From NCBI GenBank assembly GCA_963281155.1, contig CAUJLY010000001.1:8680001-8744000 (forward strand): a DNA stretch of 64,000 nucleotides, read 5' to 3'. The position numbers were made by a program, and so were the translations under genes. The notes under the pieces were generated by a model. It saw nothing but the letters and a program-made list of their open reading frames with translations, was not told where the DNA came from and did not search any database. This document shows positions 54,301 to 64,000 of this stretch, piece after piece. Within the stretch, counting starts at the first letter, position 1; the number at the start of each line of letters is the position of its first letter. Origin of the DNA: Rhabditophanes sp. KR3021. Lineage: Eukaryota > Nematoda > Chromadorea > Rhabditida > Alloionematidae.

Positions 54301-57300
54301 AGACTTCAGTCTTAGTTGATTTTATCTGGTTTAGGGAATAGTGTTTGCGTCACTTATTGCATTTGCCCAGGCGGTGAAAACATCATCGAGGGCGTCTGTC
54401 TCCCCAAAGAAAGTATCGCAAATCCGGGGGAAAGCTGTGAAATTAACCTGACACAATGTTCCTCCAACAGTCAGTGCATTGATAAGGTATGCACTTGCAA
54501 TGGGGGATACGTCAACATAAACAATGAATGTGTGGTGTCTTTCTTGACGACGGAATGGCCCTGCTCAAATTGCCACAATTTACCCAATCTGGGAGAGTCG
54601 TGTACTATAAATACAGGGTGCGGGTATGGAGGTGTTTGCTTAAGTCCAGGCATCTGCCAATGTCTTCCCAACTCTTCTATTCAAAATGGGTATTGCGTGC
54701 CTAATGGCGGAGGGACAGCTTTACCCGGACAAGTGTGCTCCAACTCAGTGATGTGCAGTGGCGGTAGTGTTTGTGCTTTGAATAATATTTGCGTTTGCCC
54801 ATTTGGAAGTTTTCCTGTTAATAATGAGTGTGTGAGGGGGCAGACTACGGGGAGGCCCGGGTATACGGAGATAAATCCCGGGTCTCGTTGCGGGCAACCT
54901 TTTACTATTTGCGTAGGTGGTAGTTTGTGTAGAGGTGATGGAGGAGGCGGTGGAATTTGTGAATGTGACAATGGATACACTCCAATCAACAACATCTGCT
55001 CTCTGATAGCAACAACCTCAATACCAGACAACTATCGACCTTTATTTCCCGGAGAAAGTTGTGGGTTGGCGTTTACTTACTGCGTTGGTGGCAGTTTTTG
55101 CGACTTGAATGTTGAAAGGTGTATTTGCCCGGTTGGTCAAACACCTTCCGGCATGTTATGTGTCAATTCATTCCAAACCACAACCAACCCCTCGACTTTA
55201 TCCATTTTACCTGGTCAAAGCTGCGACGCCTTATGTGAGTTACTGGGAACTTGTGAACGTTATTGTGGGGGCAATTCACTTTGTGTGGGGGGAATTTGTA
55301 CTTGTCCCATGAATCAGCAAAATGTAAATGGAAGATGCCAGCCTTTTACGAATTACGGGCCGGGTGTTGATTTGGTTAATTCAGAAGCGCCGTGGACTAA
55401 TCAATTGAGGCTACCAGGGCAGGCTTGTAATACTTACTCGACTTGTATTGGAGGCTCAACATGTGTTGGAGAATCATGCCAATGTCCCTCTGGATTTGTG
55501 CCCACGAACGACAAAAAATCGTGCATCAATCTCGAATACCTGAACCGCATCTCAAACAAACCTAATTTATCTGCAAATGACGGCGACCAAAAAAAAGCCT
55601 TCCGTTTCAGCAAAAGAAAAGCAACCTGCACTGACAACGACCAATGCCAAGGAGGAATGGTTTGCAGCCAAGGTGGAACCTGCACCTGCCCACAATCTCT
55701 AACCAACTACAACGGACAATGCCTAGACTTATTCAAAAACAAATTAGCTTACCCCGGAAGTAAATGCATCCCCGACGACAACATAGACGGCCAAAAGTTA
55801 ATCTGTACGAATGGGAGTGAATGTGAGGAAGGGTTCTGTCTTTGTCCGGTGGGAACTCTGACCGCTTTAACAGGCTTCTGCATGCCCATACCTGAAGTCG
55901 ACACCAAATTGCCATTGCCTGGTGAGATATGTGGTGAAAGAAACAACCATTCCTGCGTAAACAATGCTCATTGCAACAACGGCTACTGTTTATGCCCCTA
56001 TGGAACGAAGAACAATGGAAATGGCCTTTGTTCTCATCGGAATACTCTGCCAGAAACTGAAATTTTAAAAGTCTTCACCCGTAACTTGATACAATCCTCC
56101 TGTACACAAACATCGGACTGCATCTTTCCCGGCGAATGCATCCAACACAAATGCTCGTGCCCCTTAGAAATGGAAGTGACAAGTCAAAAGACGTGCAAAA
56201 ACAAAATACGTCACTCAAGGATTGGTGAATTTTGCGATGAAGTTGCGGGCTTGTTTTGTACATTTGAGTCTTTTTGTATTAATCATTATTGTTCGTGTTT
56301 GAATGGCTTTGTCCCTATAAGGCTTGATGGGCATTTGGAGTGCAAGAGTGTTAATTATACTAAGTCCGGTGATTGATTGTTTTTATTTATTTTTTAATAA
56401 AAGGTGTGTTCATGTATTTTTAATTGGTTTTTGGTGTTTTTAGAGACGGTTAGACGTATCGTTCAACCCACTCCTTCTTATACTCAACAAAGAAGAGCAC
56501 AAAATAACGGGCATTCTTCTTACAGTCAGCAAAGTAGAGTTGACCATACTCGTGAATCTGTTTCAAACAATCACCAAAGAAAGGCAGAAACCAACCAAGA
56601 ACCACCTCCTTCTTACAATCAACAAAAAAGCACACCCCAAAGCAAGCAACCATACAACAACGACATCAACGAAGCTTTTGTACTCCAAACAGTACCAGAT
56701 GCACTAAGTGATTGCCCCCTGGACGGTTCCTGCGCCTTGCCAGACTGCTTCTGTTCCAGGACAGGGAAAGAAGTGCCCGGCCGAATCCCACCTGCCAATA
56801 CTCCCCAAATGGTCATCCTAACTTTTGATGGACCAGTAAATGACAGAGTAACGAACATCTACAAGTCAATTTTGAGTGGGAAACATGTCAATCCCAATGG
56901 CTGTCCCATCAAAGCTACCTTCTTTGTGTCCCACGAGTGGAGCAATTACGACCAAATTGAGTGGCTTTATTCGGCAGGCCATGAGATCGCCATCAATTCC
57001 ATCACTCACCGCACCCTTACCCAGTCCAATGAAGTTGAATGGAAACAAGAAATGGATGGGATGAGGGCAGCTCTTTCGAAGTTCAGTTTCATTGACAAAA
57101 GCAAAGTAATTGGAATCAGAGCACCTCAATTAGCAATGGGTGGGAATGCTCAGTTCGGAATGATGGCAGCCAATTCTTTTTTATACGACAATACCCAAGG
57201 AACAGTTGGAGGTCCCTTTTGGCCACAATCTTTGAAATTTAAGACACCCTGGCCTTGCATTGGGCAGTCTTGTCCAAATACATCCCACGAGGTGTGGGAA

Positions 57301-57795
57301 TTTCCACTTGATATGATTGTTGGGAGTGATGGCAGGCCAAATGTGTTGATTAGGCAAGCTGTCACCAGATATGACTCACCTCAAAAGGTTGCCGATATGA
57401 TTATGGCTAACTTCAATAGATCTGCTGTTAACAACAGAGCTCCCTTTATTCTGAACATCGATGCTGATTTCTTGAACCAAATCCCTTACGAAGGAGGTTC
57501 CAAGGCTATAGATTTGTTCATTGAAAAAGTCCTCGAACTAAATGAGGTCTTCTTGGTGACAATGGAACAAGCCCTGAATTGGATCCAACAACCAACACCT
57601 TTGAATAAATTGAGAAATTTTAGGGGGTGGCAATGTCAATTTGGGGGGAATGGAGGTGGTTTGCCTTGTGAAAATCCATCGACTTGCACTTACTCAGGTG
57701 ACAACCGAATAAAAGCACCCCATTCCTTCAGGGTTTGCGGAACTTGCCCAAGAATTTATCCATGGATTGACGATCCCACCGGCAAAGGTTCTTAA
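45346..57795 (+). CDS. giant EB-module protein with C-terminal polysaccharide-deacetylase-like domain
   Basis: Exons: 45346-45394, 45435-45752, 45948-46769, 47275-47499, 47628-47735, 47775-47864, 47917-48033, 48075-48797, 48885-49189, 49231-49954, 50037-50063, 50947-51174, 51266-about 53470, 53595-54293, 54335-56368, 56444-57795. That gives about 3,341 residues, and all introns but one are phase 1. A signal peptide (MPRHGYIPLIYFLLIIG) is followed by dozens of EB modules (CxxxxxC...C.C..G......C). A Thr-rich mucin-like linker lies at 52250-53000, with dibasic sites such as RLKRQ. The last exon holds a Gln/Ser-rich linker and a NodB-like domain (QMVILTFDGPVND, GHEIAINSITHRT, then VIGIRAPQLAMGGN) and a Cys-rich end. 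This order resembles Caenorhabditis F48E3.8 and lgx-1, chitin deacetylase-like apical matrix proteins. Two metal ligands look replaced. The splice between exons 13 and 14 (53470/53595) is uncertain. Confidence 0.82.
46790..47226 (-). pseudogene. reverse-oriented gene remnant in an EB-gene intron (copy A)
   Basis: On the minus strand the segment starts with an ATG-led stretch (MKGDTERTGSEKMEEEVEVS, 47222 downward), then breaks. It later reads IERIGKLNSYCGSSGLEMSF, and IDCGKATLEMTHLMYPELND (about 46950-46890) with GVGELIPKEHLNI to about 46850. Several stops intervene. The last part is homologous to the remnant at 50070-50760. The family is unknown. Confidence 0.5.
47511..47627 (+). repeat. 26-bp intronic minisatellite, about 4.5 units
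   Basis: The unit GATATCTTTTGGCATTTCTA plus TTTATT repeats with few changes across most of the 128-nt intron, the last unit running into the acceptor TTTTCCAG. The repeat thus supplies the polypyrimidine tract, and length variation among individuals is likely. Confidence 0.85.
50070..50760 (-). pseudogene. reverse-oriented gene remnant in an EB-gene intron (copy B)
   Basis: Minus-strand reading gives MKCRLLMLDFGSASEIYSIL (about 50700), then KNGKCEVGCVSVNLKEMLGK, then MSDEYYPDTIRKKRMERKDK, then CDDCGKAVPTKTHLKKF, LDIKWDFVFDKRDKLIHDIK and, at the end (about 50200-50095), NIDCGKATLETAQSMCPVLN. Stops separate the parts. The CxxC...CxxC pattern could be part of a zinc ribbon. The terminal 35 residues match copy A in another intron of the same gene. 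No transposon protein was recognised. Confidence 0.5.
52309..52419 (+). repeat. 21-bp coding repeat of the Thr-rich linker
   Basis: About five units of CCAATTCAGACTACTACTAA plus A encode TTTKPIQ repeats, a likely O-glycosylated mucin-like spacer between EB-module blocks. The unit length keeps the frame. Confidence 0.8.
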
Positions 57796-57965
57796 TTTTA
57801 AAAAACACCCCTCTTTGTCATCTTATTGGTTAATAAAATATTATATACACATACTCTTCCTTCCACACCCACTCCCACAACGAAACTTCGTCACACATTT
57901 AAAAACAAGTGGTAGGTGGTTCTGTGGGAAGTTTAAATTATTTAAGAGCCTAATTTAGTTTAAAG

Positions 57966-59514
57966 ATGCCTAGTTACCCATCTAGATTCGTCAACAAAGA
58001 CAACAGACTTCAACGTGAAAATCATCGCGGTGTGGGGATCAAGGCATGGAGACTGATAGTGAGAAATCTAAATTTCAGAGTAAGTTTGGTCGGTATGCCG
58101 TGGTAATTATTTAATTTAGACTAAGAAAGAGGACCTTGAGGAGGCTTTTAAACATTTGGGAGCTATTGGTGAAATTGTACTGCCCGCCTCAAAGGATCCC
58201 AAGTTGAAGAAATGCTGTGGGGGGTTTGGTTTTGTCCAATTCAAGACTAGGGAGTCTGCGGAAAGAGCTATCAGGGAAATGAACTCGAAAGAGATTAAGA
58301 ATAGGAAAATTGCGATAGACTTCGCCTTGGATCAGGACGATTTTTTGGGCCGCAATAGGATGAATGGTAAAGAGGAAGAACAAGAGGATCCTACGAGGGG
58401 CGTGCTTGAGAAGATGATGGCCGGTGGGAAGAGAAAGAACGGAGAAACATGTGGTGGCCTGAATTCGAAGAAGGTAAAGCTTGAGGAGCCAAGGAAAGAA
58501 GTCGTGTTTGAAAGTGAGGATGAAGAGGAAGGTACTCCTGATATTAAAGAAGAAGTGGGAGAAGAGGCGGCTGATTTGGAAGACCTCGACAATGAAGAAG
58601 ACGAGGAGGACGAAGAGGCCGAAGACGAGGAGGAAGAAGAGGAAGGGGCCGAAGAAGCCGAAGCTCCAGTGAAAGCGAAGAACACAAAGGACGACAGTGC
58701 TGTCCTCGAGAACCGCGTCATCTTCGTCAGAAACCTCCACTACGACGTGATGGAAGACGACCTCGCTGATGCTGTAGATGAATGCGGAGAAATAGTCCTC
58801 TCCACCATCTGCAAATACAAAGACTCTGAGCATTCGATGGGAACAGGTTTCGTCCACTTCAAAAGTGCTAAGGAAGCTGCTGTATGTTTGGAGAAGTTCC
58901 AGTCGGAAAAGGGAGTCGTGATTGAGGGGCGCCGTGCTGCTGGATACCTCGCCGTGTCAAGAAAGCAAGCCCTTTCGCTAAAGGGCGGCGAAGTTCAATT
59001 GCCGGAGAAGCAGGATAAGCGGAACCTTCGTCTGCTCAAATTCGGGCACATCAAGAAAGGAACTGTTCAAGCTAAGAATATGTCTGAGGCCGATTCTGAG
59101 AAGAGAGCTCAACTTGCTAGTGCCAGTAAGAAAAAGTTGAAGAACCCGGTGATGTTCGTGTCTGACGTGCGTCTTGCTGTTCACAATATTCCAAACTCTG
59201 TCAATGATGCTAAGTTGAAGCAAATGGCTCAAGATAATGCTGGCAATAAATTAGCTATTATTACGGAATGTAGGATCTGGAGAAATGCCCCCGAAACAGG
59301 AAACGATCCAAAGAAAGGAAAGTCTAAGGGATTCGGATTTATTGCTTTCAAGGAGCACAAGGATGCCCTGTTCTGCTTGAAACAAATGAACAACAATCCT
59401 CGTCTGTTCACAGATGAAAAGAGACCTATTGTTGAGTTTTCGGTTGAGAATTTGAAGGCTTTGAAAGCAAGAGGAAAGCGTGAGCAATTGCCCAAGGGTT
59501 CCAAGGCTGTTTAA
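57966..59514 (+). CDS. rbm-28: RBM28/Nop4-like nucleolar RNA-binding protein
   Basis: A ribosome-assembly factor that binds spliceosomal and pre-60S RNA in the nucleolus. The ATG at 57966 gives MPSYPSRFVNKDNRLQRENH. Exon 1 (57966-58079) ends inside RRM1 after WRLIVRNLNFR. A 40-nt intron follows, then exon 2 (58120-59514), for 502 residues in total. RRM1 ends GGFGFVQFKTRESAERAI. A long acidic stretch (about residues 165-215) separates it from RRM2 (RVIFVRNLHYDVMEDDLADA ... GTGFVHFKSAKEA). The third RRM (VRLAVHNIPNSVNDAKLKQM ... KGFGFIAFKEHKDALF) is the conserved RBM28 type with a long inserted loop. The lysine-rich end suits nucleolar targeting. Compared with human RBM28 (759 residues), the N-terminal first RRM seems to be lost. 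Confidence 0.92.
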
Positions 59515-60089
59515 TTTGTTGTTGATTGTTATTTTTTATAATATTGTTGTTATTGTCCTTTTAATTAGAAGTTTAAATACTTAGTAAATTTGTATTAAGT
59601 AAAATGTTCCTTTATATTAACTTTAAAATGCCACCAAACATTTAGCCTAAATTTGAATCAAACTTACATTTATTTTCAAAATTATGTGGCCTTAAAGACA
59701 CGTGAATGGGACTTTCGAATTGCTTGCATTATCAAATATGCGTACTTTTATCAATACCACCAATGGAAAATTTGGCCACCTCATTAATGAACCTTAATAA
59801 ACACGACATACCTCACACAACTCCTACAACCATTATCTGTTCCAATTTTATTGAATTCCCTTCCAAATCAAAGGTAAAATCACCGCTATCTGATGAATCA
59901 CACTACTAGCTTTTAAAAATTTGTTGTACACAATTTAGTATGATATAGAAGTTGGGTGATAAGGAAGTGTGTAGTAGATGGGAGAAAGTGATACGATTTT
60001 ATAGGGTCATTTGTAGTTATCAGTAGAAAGGTTATTTCGTTTTGACTATTTTAGTAAATTTGGATAGATTTGCATATTTTGTAGTAAGG
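59515..60089. other. intergenic DNA
   Basis: AT-rich, with a plus frame at 59706-59909 that has no protein-like features. No repeat seen. Confidence 0.4.
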
Positions 60090-60843
60090 ATGAATTGGTT
60101 GAGGTTGGGGTGTGATGATGTGGCTGTTGTTGTGGTCACGGGGGCCACGGGCCCTATTGGGAGTGAATTGGCCAGGCAATTTAGCAAGATTTTGCCTGAT
60201 CATTCGACGATTGTGTTGAGTTCAAGGAGTAAGGAGAGAGTTAATCAATTAAAGGTAAGATATTGTTTTTGATTCATTTATTAATATCCATCTAGTCATC
60301 CATCGAAAGAGAAACTTTGTATATTGAATCAGTCATATGGGATCTTTCCTCTCCATCTTATGAAATGTACCTGAAAGACCTGACAATAGCAACATCATCT
60401 GTTCGCAAATACAATCATCAGAAAATCAAATTAAAAAGAAGACCACCCAACTTGGCTATATTAATTCATAATGCCTCAGACATAGGAGATGTGGACCAGT
60501 CGGTCATAGACCAGGGCAAGGATGTTGTTCGATTAAATCAAATCTTGAACACAAATGTTGTCAGCGCCATAGCTTTAACCTCAGCTTTTTGCAATTTATT
60601 CAAAAGTTCCTCCACTCACAAAGTAATAATTGACATGACGACTCCAGCTGCAAACTTGTCATTTCCATCATTTGGCCATATTTCGTTGTGTAAATGCTCA
60701 CGTAAAATTTTTCTTGATACTTTGGCGATGGAAGAAGACTTTACAAAGGTATTACACTATAATCCGGTTTGTGTAGATAGTGAGGTAATTTTTATTATAA
60801 CAAAAAATGGAAGCTTAAATATATTATAAAGATTCGCAAATAG
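60090..60843 (+). CDS. sepiapterin-reductase-like short-chain dehydrogenase, catalytically degenerate
   Basis: Exons 60090-60254, 60296-60784 and a 12-nt end 60832-60843 give 221 residues (family length about 260). The nucleotide-binding motif VVVVTGATGPIGSELARQF and the following strand IVLSSRSKERVNQLK fit sepiapterin reductase, which makes tetrahydrobiopterin. NLAILIHNASDIGDV, then NVVSAIALTSAFC and the segment with LDTLAMEE also align. However, the catalytic Ser position reads DMTTPAA, and the YxxxK pair (YCAGK in reductases) reads LCKCS, so Tyr and Lys are both lost. The chain is also cut short after NPVCVDSE. The gene is otherwise open with good splice sites. It is either a non-catalytic relative or an early pseudogene. 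Confidence 0.6.
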
Positions 60844-60879
60844 AAAAGTCTTTTAAAATTAATCTGCCACATTATCACT

Positions 60880-62102
60880 TGTATATATGTGCGTTGAGGA
60901 AGGCATTGTCGGCTTTCCTCAATTACAATTTCACACTCTTTACACTCAAACGGCCCAGCTGCTTTTTGGTTGTAGGGTTGGTTTTATTTGTTTCATACAT
61001 GCTACATTCTTCTGTCATAAACTGCCCTAAGATTAGGATGGACTCACAGTCAAACAGACAGGATCATTAACTACACTCATTTCCAAACTGGTACAACTTG
61101 GTTGATAATCAATGATGTATTTTGTCCCCATCTTTATCAGTGACTTCAAAATTTACCAAAATGTTTCGCAACTACAGTGCCCTTCGATTCACAATCTTCC
61201 AACATTGTTTACCCTTAGAAGACAGATGACATTTGCCACGAAAAGACGATCGCAGAGCATCTTGAAGGAGTCAGAGTCTCTTACATTTGGTTGTTGCCAT
61301 GTAGTAAAGTCTTCCATAAAAGCATAAACACAATAAACACCCATTAATGGATATTCTTCACAATCGCTCCTCCACCTTCACTCGACGCATCTTTTCTTTC
61401 TTAGCATTGGCTTCTTCTACTATCATTTGAACCACCATTTTTTCATAATTACCCTCCCTCTCCTTCATTCTAGCCAAAAAGTTTTTCTTCAATCAACTTC
61501 AGACCAGAGCAGCATAATCTGGCTAAATGACCTGTAAAACATCTTGTCCCAATCTTCGTAGAAAACGTCTGTTACTTCCTTACTTCTCTCTACCTCTGGA
61601 AATGTGTCCTCAAACAGCTTCACCCAAAAATCTTGCTCTGCTCTTGAATAAGCCGCTAAAATGCTTCTGGATACTACATTATTCAAAACATTTACCGAAT
61701 CACTATTCTTGACTTTAGTAAAACAGTAGATTGATTAGCATTACCATCGCTTTTAATCCTCCCTACTGAACCTCTCCATTCCAAGTCAATGTTTAGTGAA
61801 ATCTTGTCTTTCTCTCCACTGCACCCTAAAAAGCCAATTTATATCCAAACATAAATGGCCATACTTACTTCTTCACCACCCTACCATCACATTGATTTTC
61901 CAGACGACGCCTTTTCAACTGATTCTCCCATTTCATCTTCTACTTTACTTGATAACAGGCTTTCTAAGAAATATAATTAGTACAATTTTAGCTTACCCTC
62001 AGTTGAGTAGGTTGTACTTTTGGTAGGAGACAAGTCTCCTTATCAGGTTTGGGAGCCTTTTTTGCCTCCTTTCAAACTACGGCTATTCTTTGTTCTAGAC
62101 AT
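60880..62102 (-). pseudogene. decayed multi-exon gene, family unknown
   Basis: From the ATG at 62102 the frame reads MSRTKNSRSLKGGKKGSQ and stops. Fragments separated by splice-like sites and stops include SLLSSKVEDEMGESVEKASS (about 61970), EKDKISLNIDLEWRGSVGRI (about 61800), AEQDFWVKLFEDTFPEVERS (about 61620), DVFYEDWDKMFYRSFSQIML, MKEREGNYEKMVVQMIVEEA (about 61460) and a Cys-containing PFECKECEIVIEESRQC near 60930. The order is coherent, so one gene is decaying here. At least four stops or frame changes exist. I could not name the family. Confidence 0.5.
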
Positions 62103-62338
62103 TTGTCAGTGCTTCTCTTGATCTGCTTGTTTTCTTTTGCTTGTCAATGTTCAGGTGAAATGACGGAGAGATGTAGGGGGGCGATGTTAAGCAATCTAAA
62201 ATAAGAAAGTTTGATCAATCTAAGTAAAATGAGTCCTTATGACATGTCACATAAATATGTTAAAATTGAAATGATAAATGTCTTTAAGACACTTTGGTGT
62301 TGAGTGTCTTTAAATTTGTAATTAATTTATGTCAGAGT

Positions 62339-63901
62339 ATGCAAAAGATTCGAGACCATGCTAAAGACGAAAGAGTTCGAGAAGCGTTCAGATTAATTTA
62401 CGAAGATGGTCGAGTTTGCAACGTTTCGGATGTTGTCAGTTATTTGATTGCTACGTTGAGGGAAGATGTGTATGAGAGTGGAGATGTGGTCAATTACGGA
62501 GATTTCGAAAATAAAAGCGAATACGATAATGTAAGTGACTATTACAAAGAAGGGAAAACAAATAGTGTGAGGGACTTTAATGGGACCGATAAAGTTACAG
62601 TTCAAGATTATCTAGAGCCAATTGAATGGTCTAAAGATGAGTTTACTAACAAGACTCTTTCTGATGATGAGAATGTCTTTGGTGACATGAAAGAAGATGG
62701 GAGTAGGCAATTGTTTGAAGAAAATGATACTAGACAATTGCTTGAAGAAAATGATACTAGACAATTGTTTGGAAAAAATGATACTAGACAATTGTTTGAA
62801 AAAAATAAGACGAGACAAGTGTATCCTATTAATGAAGCCGCTCAAAGTACAGAAGAAATTAAGAATGATAAATTGGGTAGAGTAAAAGTGCGTGAGGAAA
62901 GTGTTGAAGAGTACGACGAAAGAATTAGAAAGTATATTGAGGTATCAAATGAAGAATACGGCAAGAAACATAAATATCATGATGAAAGTCGTAAAGAATG
63001 GGAAGTAACTATTAAAGAACAGGAACACATTAGTAAAGAGCAAAAAGAATCCAATCAAGCTAATGAAACTCATAAGATGTTCCAAAAGATTGATAACGAA
63101 TTTCTTGCGACAGATAAATATTTTAATGAAACAATTAAATCTTTTAATGAAGTTGCCAAAACCTTTACTAAACGAGTTGACTCTTTTAATGAAACTAATA
63201 AAGACGCATCAACAAAAAATAGTAATGGCAAACCTAGTTCAATCACCAAAAGTCACTCAACCAACAAAAGCATTGCTAGCTATCCACCAAATTTAGTTGG
63301 ATATTTCATCGGAGACACCACAACAATCAAGAAAAGCTATGAAAATAATTTTTTCAAACCAATTGTTCCTGATTCTTCCTCTAACTCTTGTTGTTCAAGT
63401 TCTTCAAGCAATTCGGATGGTGAAACAATACTCAAAGAACAATCACTCCCTCCCAAACAATCCCCCGTACCAATTGAAAAAGCAAGAATGATGTTACCCA
63501 AAAATCCACCACCAACTTTCATTCCTTCATCTACCCAAAAATACCTATCAATATCTCCTTCTCTTTCCACATCCAACCATTCATCTTCATCATCATCCCT
63601 TTCCGAATACCCAATCACGCCAACCCCAATAAAATTATCAAAACAAAATGGAATCGAAACTTTAATTATTGGAGGTCAAACATATTACTCTCCAAACTAC
63701 CATCGCACCCAACCAGACAATAAGTTAGTTCCTGTGAATAGAAACACACTAAAAGATACCTTTTATCAGACTTCATTGATGGAAAGTTCCAACAAATGGC
63801 GAAATAAATTGGATGAAGAGAGTAAGAGGGAGGATGAAGGGAGTAGTGATTTTGAAAGCAGTTTAATTGTTGAAAATGATCCAACCAGATATCTGACTTA
63901 A
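62339..63901 (+). CDS. large disordered, charged protein with RQLFEENDT repeats, unknown
   Basis: The ATG at 62339 (after an acceptor-like TTATGTCAG) starts MQKIRDHAKDERVREAFRLI, 520 residues in this frame. Phase-compatible upstream coding (MSPYDMSHKYVKIEMIN at 62229-62279) may be another exon, although its donor (GTCTTT) is weak. An N-terminal helix-rich part (residues about 1-60) is followed by four 9-residue repeats RQL(F/L)xxNDT at about 122-158, charged coiled-coil-like segments (RKEWEVTIKEQEHISKEQKE) and a Ser/Pro-rich C-terminal half (SPVPIEKARMMLPKNPPPTF) with a short ordered island (GIETLIIGGQTYYSPNY). No domain is recognised. It may be a cytoskeletal or scaffold protein. Confidence 0.55.
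   Translation: MQKIRDHAKDERVREAFRLIYEDGRVCNVSDVVSYLIATLREDVYESGDVVNYGDFENKSEYDNVSDYYKEGKTNSVRDFNGTDKVTVQDYLEPIEWSKDEFTNKTLSDDENVFGDMKEDGSRQLFEENDTRQLLEENDTRQLFGKNDTRQLFEKNKTRQVYPINEAAQSTEEIKNDKLGRVKVREESVEEYDERIRKYIEVSNEEYGKKHKYHDESRKEWEVTIKEQEHISKEQKESNQANETHKMFQKIDNEFLATDKYFNETIKSFNEVAKTFTKRVDSFNETNKDASTKNSNGKPSSITKSHSTNKSIASYPPNLVGYFIGDTTTIKKSYENNFFKPIVPDSSSNSCCSSSSSNSDGETILKEQSLPPKQSPVPIEKARMMLPKNPPPTFIPSSTQKYLSISPSLSTSNHSSSSSSLSEYPITPTPIKLSKQNGIETLIIGGQTYYSPNYHRTQPDNKLVPVNRNTLKDTFYQTSLMESSNKWRNKLDEESKREDEGSSDFESSLIVENDPTRYLT
62704..62815 (+). repeat. 27-bp coding minisatellite, about 4 units
   Basis: The unit AGGCAATTGTTTGAAGAAAA plus TGATACT repeats four times with small changes and encodes RQLFEENDT. 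It is frame-preserving. It is unrelated in sequence to the 24-bp repeat at 2056-2205. Confidence 0.85.
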
Positions 63902-64000
63902 CTTATAATATGTCTTTCTGTGATTAAAATATTTGAATTCATTTATATCTAAATCAACTTAGATTTAATCTGATTATATAATTGGTCTTGTCAACTATTA
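63902..64000. other. AT-rich end of the window
   Basis: Probably the 3' UTR of the preceding gene. No further gene is visible. Confidence 0.4.

Noticed and set aside
58332..58721. Minus-strand Ser-rich 129-codon frame opposite RBM28
   Set aside because: It is the mirror of the GAA/GAG acidic stretch of RBM28, so the long serine run is a shadow of Glu codons.
1..64000. Bacterial or viral operon, integrase or phage genes
   Set aside because: Nothing of the kind was seen. Introns, tRNA type and all recognised proteins are eukaryotic.

Overview
The window is nuclear DNA from a nematode-like animal. Supporting signs are two eukaryotic tRNA genes, spliced genes with very short GT-AG introns (mostly 36-55 nt), nematode-type serpentine chemoreceptors, a protein built from tandem MIG-18-like fibronectin type I modules, and a giant EB-module/polysaccharide-deacetylase protein of the kind known from Caenorhabditis. 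Many genes have no or few introns (RABL6-like, one cathepsin L, ECT2 with two introns) and the intergenic DNA is AT-rich. This suggests an intron-poor lineage such as Tylenchina, but that placement is an inference and weak.

Region by region. 1-4.1 kb: a lysosomal alpha-mannosidase running off the left edge, a tail-anchored repeat protein, a broken gene, and a GTPase-like protein with a degenerate P-loop. 5.7-9.8 kb: a broken secreted-protein gene, a serpentine receptor and an IgGFc-binding-like secreted protein. 10.9-16.2 kb: BAP31, a tiny membrane protein, tRNA-Asp, an amino-acid transporter, a kynurenine monooxygenase fragment and tRNA-Pro. 16.4-24 kb: a frameshifted receptor, an intact Srt-like receptor, small unknown ORFs, the 12-exon FN1-module gene and a leucine-rich pseudogene. 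24-28.6 kb: two cathepsin L-like genes, one secreted and one membrane-anchored. 28.7-39.6 kb is a housekeeping block: CIMIP2-like, EEIG1/FAM102-like, NTMT1-like, RABL6-like, a small membrane protein and ECT2. 40-44.4 kb: a beta/gamma-crystallin-like gene next to a tandem duplication, a Gly/Ser-rich membrane protein, a receptor fragment and a UDP-glucuronosyltransferase pseudogene. 45.3-57.8 kb: one roughly 3,340-residue EB-module protein ending in a deacetylase-like domain. 58-63.9 kb: RBM28-like, a degenerate sepiapterin-reductase-like gene, a decayed minus-strand gene and a disordered protein with peptide repeats.

As a whole the window mixes conserved cell-biology genes (ER export, cytokinesis, ribosome assembly, N-terminal methylation, lysosomal breakdown) with fast-evolving sensory, secreted and detoxification genes, many of them broken. 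Gene order gives no sign of an operon-like pathway. The most unusual points are: the giant EB protein, whose deacetylase domain appears to have lost two of three metal ligands; homologous reverse-oriented gene remnants in two of its introns; a one-exon-per-module FN1 array with a recent internal exon duplication; and several stop-free, frame-preserving or very short introns that would mislead simple ORF-based annotation. Exon boundaries were read by eye from splice signals and reading phase, and no transcript data were available.
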